Position numbers and translations under genes: made by a program. Below, piece after piece: positions 1-7,084 of a stretch of 35,546 nt of DNA. The stretch covers positions 1 to 35,546 of the forward strand of contig NZ_QOKW01000042.1 in the NCBI RefSeq assembly GCF_008365375.1, in the 5' to 3' direction. This stretch comes from Roseomonas genomospecies 6. GTDB taxonomy: Bacteria; Pseudomonadota; Alphaproteobacteria; Azospirillales; Azospirillaceae. Under the pieces are notes generated by a model. It saw only the letters and a list, made by a program, of their open reading frames with translations. It searched no databases and was not told the DNA's origin. Every line of letters begins with the position of its first letter. Position 1 is the first letter of the stretch.

Positions 1-2
1 AG

Positions 3-1154
3 CAGATGATGTCCGGCATGAACGTCTTCTCCTTCCTCGCCATCCCCTTCTTCGTCTTCTCCGGCGAGCTGATGCTCCACGGCGGCGTCGCCGACAAGAT
101 CGTCGCCACCGCCAAGAACATGGTCGGTCACATCCGCGGCGGCCTGGGCATGTCCAACGTGGTGGCCTGCACCCTGTTCGGCGGCGTCGCCGGCTCCCCC
201 GTCGCCGACGTCTCGGCCATGGGCGCCGTGATGATCCCGATGATGAAGCGCGAGGGCTACCACGCCGACTACGCCGTCAACGTCACCACCCACGCCGCCC
301 TCGTCGGCGCGCTGATGCCGACCAGCCACAACATGATCATCTACGCGCTGGCCGCCGGCGGCAAAGCCTCCATCGGCGCGCTGATCGCCGCCGGCATCGT
401 CCCCGCCCTGCTGCTCATGCTCTGCAACCTGGGGGCCGCCTACTACGTCGCGGTGCGCCGCGGCTATCCCGCCGGCACCTTCCCCGGCTGGGCCATCCTG
501 GGCCGCTCCTTCGCCGCCGCCGCCCCGGGCCTGCTGATCGTCGTGATCATCCTGGCCGGCATCACGTCGGGCGTCTTCACCGCCACCGAGTCCGCCTCCA
601 TCGCGGTGATCTACGCGCTGCTGCTGACCACCTTCGTCTACCGCACCCTGACCTGGGAGCATTTCCTGGCCGCCGCCGCCAAGACGGTCAAGACCACCGG
701 CGTGGTGCTGCTGCTGATCGGCGTCTCCACGATGTTCCAGTACATCATGGGGCTGTATCAGGTGGCCGAGATCACCGGCGAGCTGATGGCCGGCATCTCC
801 TCCAACCCGCTGGTCATCTTCCTGCTGATCAACATCATCCTGTTCCTGCTCGGCACCTTCATGGACATGGCCAGCACGATCCTGATCTGCACGCCGATCT
901 TCCTGCCCATCGCCATGCAGTACGGCATGGACCCGGTGCAGTTCGGCATCGTCATGCTGATCAACTGCGCGCTCGGCCTGAACACCCCGCCGGTCGGCAC
1001 CACCCAGTTCATCGGCTGCGCCATCGGCGAGGTCTCCGTCGGGCAGGTCATGCGCTCCATCACACCCTTCTACGGCGCGCTGTTCGTCACACTCCTCCTC
1101 GTCACCTACGTCCCCACCTTCTCCCTCTGGTTGCCCCATCTCCTCATGCGCTGA
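3..1154 (+). CDS. TRAP transporter large permease, DctM family (5' end outside window)
   Basis: This is the large membrane subunit of a tripartite ATP-independent periplasmic transporter, which imports organic acids or similar solutes using an ion gradient and a periplasmic binding protein. The frame is open to the left edge, so the first codons are missing; about 380 residues of a usual 420-430 remain. The visible protein is almost entirely hydrophobic helices. It contains the family hallmarks PFFVFSGELM near the start, a GGVAGSPVADVSAMG segment, and a C-terminal NTPPVGTTQF loop before the last helix pair. The small permease and binding protein would be expected upstream, outside the window, so the substrate cannot be named. 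The gene ends 79 bases before the TerC-like gene. Confidence 0.93.
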   Translation, partial: QMMSGMNVFSFLAIPFFVFSGELMLHGGVADKIVATAKNMVGHIRGGLGMSNVVACTLFGGVAGSPVADVSAMGAVMIPMMKREGYHADYAVNVTTHAALVGALMPTSHNMIIYALAAGGKASIGALIAAGIVPALLLMLCNLGAAYYVAVRRGYPAGTFPGWAILGRSFAAAAPGLLIVVIILAGITSGVFTATESASIAVIYALLLTTFVYRTLTWEHFLAAAAKTVKTTGVVLLLIGVSTMFQYIMGLYQVAEITGELMAGISSNPLVIFLLINIILFLLGTFMDMASTILICTPIFLPIAMQYGMDPVQFGIVMLINCALGLNTPPVGTTQFIGCAIGEVSVGQVMRSITPFYGALFVTLLLVTYVPTFSLWLPHLLMR

Positions 1155-1186
1155 CCGGGCGCCCCCAACCGCACACACTGGACATC

Positions 1187-1216
1187 GCGGGGCGCTCGGA
1201 TCACCGGGCGCCCCGC
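1187..1216. other. GC-rich hairpin between TRAP permease and terC-like gene
   Basis: A perfect 9-bp inverted repeat (GCGGGGCGC at 1187-1195, GCGCCCCGC at 1208-1216) has a 12-base loop. It ends seven bases before the GGAGA ribosome site of the next gene. No T-tract follows, so it is either a Rho-assisted 3' end of the TRAP transcript or a structure affecting initiation of the downstream gene. Confidence 0.4.
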
Positions 1217-1233
1217 TGCAATGGAGACCAATC

Positions 1234-1911
1234 ATGCTGTCCGCTGAACTTTGGCCGGAACTCGTCGCTCTCGGGCAGGTGGTGGCCATCGACTTGGTGC
1301 TGGCCGGCGACAACGCCATCGTGGTCGGCATGGCCGCCGCCGCCGTCCCCGCGGAGCAGCGGCGCAAGGTCATCCTGTGGGGCATCAGCGCGGCCATCGG
1401 TCTGCGCATCATCTTCGCGCTGATGACCACCCAGCTTCTCGCCATCATCGGCCTGACGCTGGCCGGCGGCGTGCTGCTGCTGTGGGTCTGCTGGAAGATG
1501 TTCCGCGAACTGCGCTCCGGCGGCGCCGAGGAGATCACGCCGGAGGAGGCGCTGGACGCCCCCGACATTCTTCCGGGAACCGCCTCCATCGGCGGCGATG
1601 CGGCGGTCGCCGCCGTCGGCACCGCGGCCGTGGGCGCCGCCGTCTGGCAGATCGTGGTGGCCGACGTGTCGATGTCGCTCGACAATGTGCTGGCGGTGGC
1701 CGGCGCCGCCAAGGAGCATCCGACCGTGCTGGTGCTCGGCCTGCTGCTTTCGGTGGCGCTGATGGGGGCGGCTGCCAACGTAATCGCGCGTGTGCTTCAC
1801 AAACATCGCTGGATTGGTTGGATCGGTCTTGCGATCATCACTTATGTTGCGCTCGACATGGTCTGGCGAGGCTCGAACGAGGTTCTGGCCCACACGGCCT
1901 GGCTCGGCTGA
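1234..1911 (+). CDS. TerC/YjbE-family integral membrane protein
   Basis: A 225-residue membrane protein of the TerC superfamily (YjbE/YkoY-like), members of which are implicated in metal-ion export, especially manganese, and in tellurium resistance. Two acidic membrane motifs typical of the family are visible: LVLAGDNAIVVG near residues 19-30 and ADVSMSLDNVLAVAG near residues 146-160. Their Asp and Asn residues are thought to form the ion site. An alanine/glycine-rich, poorly hydrophobic linker lies between them at about residues 95-140. The ATG is preceded at 6 bases by GGAGA (1223-1227). The gene appears to have its own transcription unit between the TRAP operon and the chemoreceptor. The substrate is not determinable from sequence. 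Confidence 0.88.
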   Translation: MLSAELWPELVALGQVVAIDLVLAGDNAIVVGMAAAAVPAEQRRKVILWGISAAIGLRIIFALMTTQLLAIIGLTLAGGVLLLWVCWKMFRELRSGGAEEITPEEALDAPDILPGTASIGGDAAVAAVGTAAVGAAVWQIVVADVSMSLDNVLAVAGAAKEHPTVLVLGLLLSVALMGAAANVIARVLHKHRWIGWIGLAIITYVALDMVWRGSNEVLAHTAWLG

Positions 1912-1992
1912 CAGGAAGAAGGGCTGAAGCCCGCCGCGGACGGCGCGCGGCGGCGCAAAGTGAAACAAGACCGCCGTTGGGGAAGGTTCAAG

Positions 1993-4179
1993 ATGTCCAA
2001 ACCGATGAAGACAAGCCAGGAGGGGCCGGTGCGCCCAAGCCGGCTGGGTGGCGTGCAGGGCCGCCTGTTCACCGGCGTCGGCGCCGTCATGTGCTGCACG
2101 CTGGCCGCCGTGGGGGTGGCGCTGACCGGCTACGCCGGTTTCGGCCGGACGCTGCAGGTCATCACCGCGGAAGCCGTGCCGTCCGCGGTCGGCGCCCTGC
2201 GCGCGGCCCAGCACGCGGGCCGCATCGACGCGCTGGCCCCCGCCTACCGCTCCGTCTCCAGCAAGGAGGAAAAGGCGGACCTGGCGGCGCGCATCGCCAT
2301 GGAGCGGCACAACTTCGAAAGTGAACTGCGCGATCTGACCGAGCTGGAGCGCAACAGCGCCAACGCCGGTGAAGTGTCCGATACCGCCGCCGCCGGCGAG
2401 GCCGCGCAGGCCCTGCTCGCCAACGTCACGCTGCTCGATCAGGCGGCGGACCAGCGCATCGGGCTGAGCGACCGCCGCGCCGCGCTGCTGGAGCAGGTGA
2501 CCGTGGCCACGCGGCGCCTGTCGCAGCTCGCGGCGCCCTGGAAGTCGATCCACAGCAGCGAGGTGGACATGCAGCGCGCCGCCTTCCGGGACGACAGCCG
2601 TCCCCCGGAGGAGCGGCTGAAGGCCGGCGGGGAGTATTTCGAGACCGAAGCGCGGCTGGCCGTCGTCCGCGCCATCGACGACGGCGCCAACACCCTCCGC
2701 GCCCTGCTGACCGAAGCCGCCGCCAGCGCCGACGAGAACCGGCTGTCGGTCATCGAGGCGCAGACCCGCATCCTCCTGGCCACCCTCGGCGCCAACGCCG
2801 GACGCCTGCCCGAGCCGTCGCGCGAGGCGATGGCGGAGCCCCTGAAGGCCATCGAAACGCTCTCGGTCGACGCGGAGGGGCTGATCCCGACCCGGCTGGC
2901 CGAACTGGAAATCCTGAAAGGGCAGCGCGACCTGCTGACCGCCAACCTGACCCTGTCCGAAACGCTGTCCATGACGGTGCGGAACCTCGTCCACACGCAG
3001 GAGGAGGCCATCGCCACCGCCGCCGAGGAGAGCGAGAAGGCCCTGTTCAACGGCACGGTCCTTCAGATCGGGGTCGGCGCGGTCAGCCTGCTTCTGTCGG
3101 CGCTGGTGGTCCTGGTCTTCGTGCGCCGGATGGTGGTGCGCCGCCTGCTCGCCCTCCAGGGCGGGATGGAGCGGATCGCCGCCGGCGATCTGGACGTGAC
3201 GGTTGCTTCGGGAGGCCGCGACGAGATCACCGCCATGGCCCGCACGGTGGAGGTCTTCCGCGAGAACGCCGCCGCCAAGCGCCGGCTGGAGGCCGAACAG
3301 ATCGAATCCGCGCGCCGCGCCGAGGAGGACCGCAAGCGCTCCCTGGAGGAGATCGCCAGCAGCTTCGAGGGGGCGGTGGGCACCGTGGTCAGCCGTTTCG
3401 TGACGGAATCCACGGCGATGGAGGAGAGCGCCCGCAGCATGTCGGCCACGGCGGAGGAGACCAACCGCCTCGCCACCAGCGTCGCCGCCGCGACCGAGCA
3501 GACCTCGGCCAACGTGGAGACGGTCGCCGCCGCATCGGAGCAGCTCACCAGCTCCATCGAGGAGATCACCCGCCAGATCTCCGAATCCACCACCATCGTC
3601 CGCGAGGCGATGGAACTGGCCGAGCGCGCCAACGGGCAGATCGGCGGGCTGGCGGACTCCGTGCAGAACATCGGGCGCGTGGTCGATCTCATCAACGACA
3701 TCGCCAGCCAGACCAACCTGCTGGCGCTGAACGCCACCATCGAGGCCGCCCGCGCCGGAGAGGCCGGCAAGGGCTTCGCCGTCGTCGCCAACGAGGTGAA
3801 GGCCCTGGCCGCCCAGACCGCCCGCGCCACCGGCGAGATCGCCGCCCAGGCCGCCGGCATCCAGAGCGCGACCAGCGAGGCCGTGCAGGAAATCCAGGCT
3901 GTCGTCCAGGTGGTCACCCGCGTCGGCACCATCGGCGCCACCGTCGCCGCGGCGGTGGAGGAGCAGAGCGCCGCGACCAAGGAGATCGCCCGCAACGTCC
4001 ATCAGGCGGCGCTGGGCACCACCGAGGTGACGCAGACCATCGCCGGGGTCAACGCCGCCGCCGACCGCAGCGGCACCGCCGCCCGCACGCTCCTCGACAA
4101 GGCCCACGACCTCGCCGACGGCGCCAACGCGCTGAACCGCGAGCTGTCCGGCTTCCTCCAGCGCGTCCGCGCGAGCTGA
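1993..4179 (+). CDS. Methyl-accepting chemotaxis protein
   Basis: A transmembrane chemoreceptor of 728 residues from the ATG at 1993, which has a GGGGAAGG ribosome site 6 bases upstream; an in-frame GTG at 1960 lacks one and is less likely. TM1 spans about residues 27-49. A large, mostly helical periplasmic sensor of about 300 residues follows, then TM2 at about 354-378, a HAMP linker to about 432, and the cytoplasmic signalling domain to the C-terminus. The kinase-contact hairpin tip (ASQTNLLALNATIEAARAGE) is intact, so the protein should signal through CheA/CheW. It ends LQRVRAS without a CheR-docking pentapeptide such as NWETF. The ligand is unknown. A strong hairpin follows the stop. Confidence 0.95.
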   Translation: MSKPMKTSQEGPVRPSRLGGVQGRLFTGVGAVMCCTLAAVGVALTGYAGFGRTLQVITAEAVPSAVGALRAAQHAGRIDALAPAYRSVSSKEEKADLAARIAMERHNFESELRDLTELERNSANAGEVSDTAAAGEAAQALLANVTLLDQAADQRIGLSDRRAALLEQVTVATRRLSQLAAPWKSIHSSEVDMQRAAFRDDSRPPEERLKAGGEYFETEARLAVVRAIDDGANTLRALLTEAAASADENRLSVIEAQTRILLATLGANAGRLPEPSREAMAEPLKAIETLSVDAEGLIPTRLAELEILKGQRDLLTANLTLSETLSMTVRNLVHTQEEAIATAAEESEKALFNGTVLQIGVGAVSLLLSALVVLVFVRRMVVRRLLALQGGMERIAAGDLDVTVASGGRDEITAMARTVEVFRENAAAKRRLEAEQIESARRAEEDRKRSLEEIASSFEGAVGTVVSRFVTESTAMEESARSMSATAEETNRLATSVAAATEQTSANVETVAAASEQLTSSIEEITRQISESTTIVREAMELAERANGQIGGLADSVQNIGRVVDLINDIASQTNLLALNATIEAARAGEAGKGFAVVANEVKALAAQTARATGEIAAQAAGIQSATSEAVQEIQAVVQVVTRVGTIGATVAAAVEEQSAATKEIARNVHQAALGTTEVTQTIAGVNAAADRSGTAARTLLDKAHDLADGANALNRELSGFLQRVRAS

Positions 4180-4185
4180 TGAAGA

Positions 4186-4226
4186 CGCCCTTCCCCGGGT
4201 ATTCCGGGGAAGGGCGCCTCCCTTTT
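4186..4226. terminator. Bidirectional intrinsic terminator between convergent genes
   Basis: A 13-bp perfect stem (4186-4198 and 4204-4216) with loop GTATT is followed on the plus strand by a pyrimidine run ending TTTT. It lies directly between the chemoreceptor stop and the stop of the minus-strand 69-residue gene. It can serve both convergent transcripts, although the T-tract favours the plus strand. Confidence 0.75.
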
Positions 4227-4434
4227 ACTCCGAAATCACGATCTGGCGTTCGCGCCCGCCCTTGCCGACGATCTTCAGCACGCGGCGGCCGCGCTCGTCG
4301 CGGCTGGATTCGTCCAGCACGACCCGCCCCAGCGCGGCGAGCAGATGCAGAAGCTCTCCGTTCGAGGCCACGCCGAAGCCCTGGCGCAGGTCCGCCAGCA
4401 TGGTCTCCGTCTCATCGCGCTTCGTCACGGGCAT
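4225..4434 (-). CDS. Small conserved-looking protein of unknown function (69 aa)
   Basis: A short basic protein convergent with the chemoreceptor. I do not recognise the family. The predicted structure is an N-terminal helical half (about residues 5-40, with a leucine-rich GELLHLLAALGRVVL helix) followed by a charged, probably beta C-terminus with alternating residues (RVLKIVGKGGRERQIVISE). Codon use matches genuine neighbours, and the stop abuts a good terminator. The start is ambiguous. The ATG at 4434 has GGAGG only 2 bases upstream, whereas the GTG two codons later (4428) sits 8 bases from the same GGAGG and may be the real start, giving 67 residues. Confidence 0.6.
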   Translation of the reverse strand: MPVTKRDETETMLADLRQGFGVASNGELLHLLAALGRVVLDESSRDERGRRVLKIVGKGGRERQIVISE

Positions 4435-4617
4435 GGCCTCCGGCTGTGGTTGCGGGCATCAGCCTGCCGCAGGACGGGCGCCGCTGTCGAGTGGCCTGGA
4501 CGCGAAAGACGACGGTATGACAGGCGGCTTGCCAGCGCGGCCCTCGGCCACTACGGTCACTGCCCATATCGTCGCCCCCGCGCCCCCGGCGCCGGAGGAC
4601 CAGTCAGGAGAGGCAGC

Positions 4618-5652
4618 ATGGCAAAGACAGGCAACGGACGGAGCAAGCCGGCGTCCGGTACGTTCGCGGGCACGCCGGCGGACCGCCTGGTCCGCTATTG
4701 GCGCAACAGCGACCGGCGCTTCGACGAGTTGCTCGACGAGACGCTGGACGCGGGCCGCCAGGCGGTGCTGGAGGCGGCGCTGAACAAGCTGCACGAGGAA
4801 GAGCAGCCGGAATTCCTGGACGAGGTGGAGACCATCGCCGAATCCGTCCGCCGCACCGACTCCCAGGGTGACGACATGATCGCCACCCTCTTCTGGCTGG
4901 CGGTGGAGGTGTCCGGCGACCTGTCGCAGCCGCCCGCGGCGAAGGCCATCGAAGAGGCGCTGGACTCCACCGGCCTGCTGGAGACCGCCGCCGACACGCG
5001 CCTGCTGCCGGTCTGGCTGGACCCGGAAGCGCTGGTCTATCTGGAGGCCGCCGACCGGCGCACCCTGCTGCTGCGCATGCTGGAGTCGACCGAGGAGGCC
5101 CTGCGCTTCGTCCGGGACGGCGACCTGCTGGCCGATCCGGCGGACGCGGGCACCCGACTGGTCGGCGTCGTCGGGCTGATCGAGGAGGAGGCGGAAGCCG
5201 TCGAGACCGCCGCCGAGGAGGCCGTTCCCGATTTCCTGGGGCTGGCCCGCATCGGCGAGGACGGGGAGCCGGAACTCGATCCCGCGGAGGAAACCCGAAT
5301 CCGCGAGGCGCTGACCCGCTTCACGGCGGCCATCCAGGGCGCCGACCCGCGCGTCCAGCGCTGCGAACCGGCGGGCGGGTTGAACGACCTGCTGGACCTG
5401 ATCGCCGAGGCGGATTGGACGGACGGCGGCGAGTTGGCGGAACTCGCCTCCTTCATCGACGTGGCGAGCGACGAGACGGCGGACGCCGTGGTCGACGCGG
5501 CGGTGACCAGCACCGCGCACGGCCTGTTCGTCCGCGCCTTCGGCGCCGACGGAAATCTGCTGGACGAGCGGGCCTTCGCCCTTCAGGGCGATCAGGCCGC
5601 CCAGGCCGTCGCCCTGCTCCAGCAGCGCTGCCGGACCGTCACGAAAGAGTAG
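4618..5652 (+). CDS. Uncharacterised acidic protein (344 aa)
   Basis: A strongly acidic, soluble, mostly helical protein with no signal peptide or membrane segment and no motif I recognise. The frame is open further upstream, but the ATG at 4618 has an AGGAGAGG ribosome site at ideal distance, and the upstream extension has arginine-rich composition typical of non-coding frames. The N-terminal 20 residues look disordered. The body consists of repeated leucine/glutamate-rich helices, for example FDELLDETLDAGRQAVLEAAL and LIEEEAEAVETAAEEAV. It is monocistronic, starting 183 bases from a divergent small gene and followed by a hairpin. Function is unknown. Confidence 0.8.
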   Translation: MAKTGNGRSKPASGTFAGTPADRLVRYWRNSDRRFDELLDETLDAGRQAVLEAALNKLHEEEQPEFLDEVETIAESVRRTDSQGDDMIATLFWLAVEVSGDLSQPPAAKAIEEALDSTGLLETAADTRLLPVWLDPEALVYLEAADRRTLLLRMLESTEEALRFVRDGDLLADPADAGTRLVGVVGLIEEEAEAVETAAEEAVPDFLGLARIGEDGEPELDPAEETRIREALTRFTAAIQGADPRVQRCEPAGGLNDLLDLIAEADWTDGGELAELASFIDVASDETADAVVDAAVTSTAHGLFVRAFGADGNLLDERAFALQGDQAAQAVALLQQRCRTVTKE

Positions 5653-5694
5653 GAAGGGCGGCGCGAGCGGCATCTTGCCGCCGGTCGCCCCTTC
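5653..5694 (+). terminator. Hairpin following the 344-aa gene
   Basis: An imperfect stem starts at the stop codon. Outer arms GAAGGGCG (5653-5660) and CGCCCCTTC (5686-5694) enclose a perfect GCGGCA-TCT-TGCCGC hairpin (5667-5681). No T-run follows, so it is a probable transcript-end structure, not a canonical intrinsic terminator. Confidence 0.4.
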
Positions 5695-5733
5695 GCCACC
5701 CTGTTGTTCGGCGCGGAAATCGGGTACACCCCT

Positions 5734-5761
5734 ATTCACGAGCCGGTATTCACGAGCCGGT
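5734..5761. repeat. Tandem 14-bp direct repeat upstream of HTH gene
   Basis: ATTCACGAGCCGGT occurs twice without a gap (5734-5747 and 5748-5761). It ends 34 bases before the start of the helix-turn-helix gene. The position would suit an operator bound by a protein dimer, possibly the downstream gene product itself. A simple replication-slippage duplication is equally possible. Confidence 0.6.
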
Positions 5762-5795
5762 TTCCTGTCCCCACCCCAGTCTTGGAGCTTCTTCG

Positions 5796-6119
5796 ATGCG
5801 CGACCAGTCACTCTCCATCGCCGAGGCGGCGGCCTGGCTGAAGTGCTCGGAAGCCGAGGTGGAGGAGCTTGTGCAGGCCGGCCGGCTGCGCGCCGACCGG
5901 ATGGAGCCGACGATCGACCGGATCTCGCTCAACACGGTCATCGTCCTGGCGGAAAGCCTGCCGGTCGAACGCCGCATCTTCGAGGTGCGGGAGGCCGCCG
6001 GGCGGATCGAATCCTCCGAATCCCGCGGCCACTACCCGTCCCGCTCCTCCGGTGGGATGGACCAGCGGCCTCCGGTGGTCGTGGAACGCCGCCCGTCGCG
6101 GACTTTCACTCCCCGTTAA
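5796..6119 (+). CDS. Small helix-turn-helix DNA-binding protein (excisionase/MerR-like)
   Basis: A 107-residue protein. Residues 6-55 look like a winged helix-turn-helix of the excisionase/MerR type: LSIAEAAAWLKCSEAEVEEL forms the two helices, followed by VQAGRLRADRM as the turn into a wing. The C-terminal 40 residues are Arg/Ser/Pro-rich and probably disordered. The ATG has TTGGAG about 8 bases upstream. It has no phage or integrase neighbours, so an excisionase role is unlikely and transcriptional regulation is more plausible. It is preceded by the tandem 14-bp repeat and is convergent with the cold-shock gene. Confidence 0.8.
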   Translation: MRDQSLSIAEAAAWLKCSEAEVEELVQAGRLRADRMEPTIDRISLNTVIVLAESLPVERRIFEVREAAGRIESSESRGHYPSRSSGGMDQRPPVVVERRPSRTFTPR

Positions 6120-6139
6120 CGGCACACCCCGTCAAGGGC

Positions 6140-6164
6140 GCCGCCGGGCGGGCAACCCGGCGGC
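6140..6164. terminator. Hairpin between convergent HTH and cold-shock genes
   Basis: A perfect 9-bp stem GCCGCCGGG (6140-6148) / CCCGGCGGC (6156-6164) with a 7-base loop fills the 52-base gap between two stop codons. It lacks T-tracts. It is probably a shared transcript end. Confidence 0.5.
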
Positions 6165-6171
6165 AAAGGTT

Positions 6172-6786
6172 CTACACCAGTTCGACGCGCAGGGCGGTCG
6201 GCCCGCCGTCGCCCGACACGGCGACGAAGCGCACGTCTTCGCCGTCCGCAACCACCTCCAGCCCCGACTGGCGCAGGATGGCGCGGTCGAAATAGACGCC
6301 GATGCCCGTCTCGTCGTCCCACGGGTCGATCAGGCCCGACTGGCTGTCCAGATTGTACCAGCGCACGGTGCCGTAGATCATTTCACCGGAGGCCACCGGC
6401 ATCAGGGCCGGAGCCGACCGCTCCGCGCGCCGCGGCTTGGGCTCGCGGGCCGGGCCGGGGGCCTGGACCGGGCGGACGGCCTGGGGATCGCCCACTTCGG
6501 TCTGGCGCTGCCGACGCTGCTTCGGCGCACGGGCCGCCTTGACCTCCGCCGGGTCGGCGGGGGTGATGGAATGGATGGCCACGACCTGCGGCCCCTTCGG
6601 GGTCTCGGCAATGTCGCAGACCAGGCCGGTGCCCTCGGTCAGCGACACCTCGCCCAGCGAGGCGAGAACCCGGGAATGCAGAAACGCCTCACCGCTTCCG
6701 TCGGCGAAGCGGACGAAGCCGAAGCCCTTGTCGGCCTTGTACCATTTGACGACCGCCGTAACCTGCTGCTTTTGCTCTTCGCTCAC
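6172..6786 (-). CDS. Tandem cold-shock-domain protein
   Basis: A single-stranded nucleic-acid-binding protein with two cold-shock domains. From the GTG at 6786 it is 204 residues. The first domain (about 8-72) keeps the RNA-binding core VKWYKADKGFGFVRF. A basic, Arg/Pro-rich linker spans about 73-130. The second domain (about 135-204) is diverged, with VRWYNLDSQSGLIDP replacing the aromatic RNP1-like stretch. Double-domain cold-shock proteins are common in alphaproteobacteria as RNA chaperones or regulators. The start is uncertain: the frame is open to 6936, with an ATG at 6858 and GTGs at 6795 and 6786, none with a strong ribosome site. I chose the start nearest the first domain. Confidence 0.85.
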   Translation of the reverse strand: MSEEQKQQVTAVVKWYKADKGFGFVRFADGSGEAFLHSRVLASLGEVSLTEGTGLVCDIAETPKGPQVVAIHSITPADPAEVKAARAPKQRRQRQTEVGDPQAVRPVQAPGPAREPKPRRAERSAPALMPVASGEMIYGTVRWYNLDSQSGLIDPWDDETGIGVYFDRAILRQSGLEVVADGEDVRFVAVSGDGGPTALRVELV

Positions 6787-6960
6787 TCTGGACACTCGAT
6801 GGATGGAGGACAACCGGTCCAACAGTGACCGGATTCGACGTTCCGCGCAATGCGGCATCCATTCGCCGGCCCCGCAATCGCATTTCTGTTTCCCCCCGTC
6901 TCTCCGGGAAGGGCGCCGCCGCCAGACGGCCCTCATGGAAAAGAGCGGAAAATTTTAAGT

Positions 6961-7000
6961 AAACGCCCGAAAACGCTCTTTAAATCCACTTTAAAAACGC
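6961..7000 (+). promoter_or_regulatory. AT-rich flgE upstream element with repeated AAACGC and TTTAAA motifs
   Basis: In this GC-rich genome the 6945-7015 stretch stands out as AT-rich. It holds three AAACGC copies (6961, 6971, 6995) and two TTTAAA boxes (6979-6984, 6990-6995). The segment 6979-7000 resembles sequences upstream of flgB/fliI (21219-21240) and flhA (18763-18783). It probably contains the flgE promoter and a regulator site about 85 bases before the start codon. No clear sigma-28 or sigma-54 consensus is visible. Confidence 0.5.
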
Positions 7001-7084
7001 CCCTGTACTCTCCCTTTCAAAGTCCATCGCGGAGAATCCCGTGGCTTGCCTTCGGTCCAACCGACTTGAGATGAGGATCTCCCG

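Noticed and set aside
1155..1233. A manganese riboswitch (yybP-ykoY type) ahead of the TerC-like gene
   Set aside because: TerC-family genes often have one, but the 79-base gap lacks the conserved loop sequences and has only one simple hairpin.
1201..4107. A very long minus-strand open frame (over 950 codons) antisense to the TerC-like and chemoreceptor genes
   Set aside because: It is rich in Gly, Arg, His and Asp with no domain pattern, and is a by-product of high GC in the true plus-strand genes, which have clear motifs.
5796..6119. Prophage excisionase assignment for the small HTH protein
   Set aside because: There is no integrase, attachment site or phage gene nearby, so only a generic DNA-binding role is supported.
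6937..7084. Sigma-54 or sigma-28 promoter upstream of flgE
   Set aside because: No TGGCAC-N5-TTGC or TAAA-N15-GCCGATAA match could be found; only the AT-rich repeats are reported.
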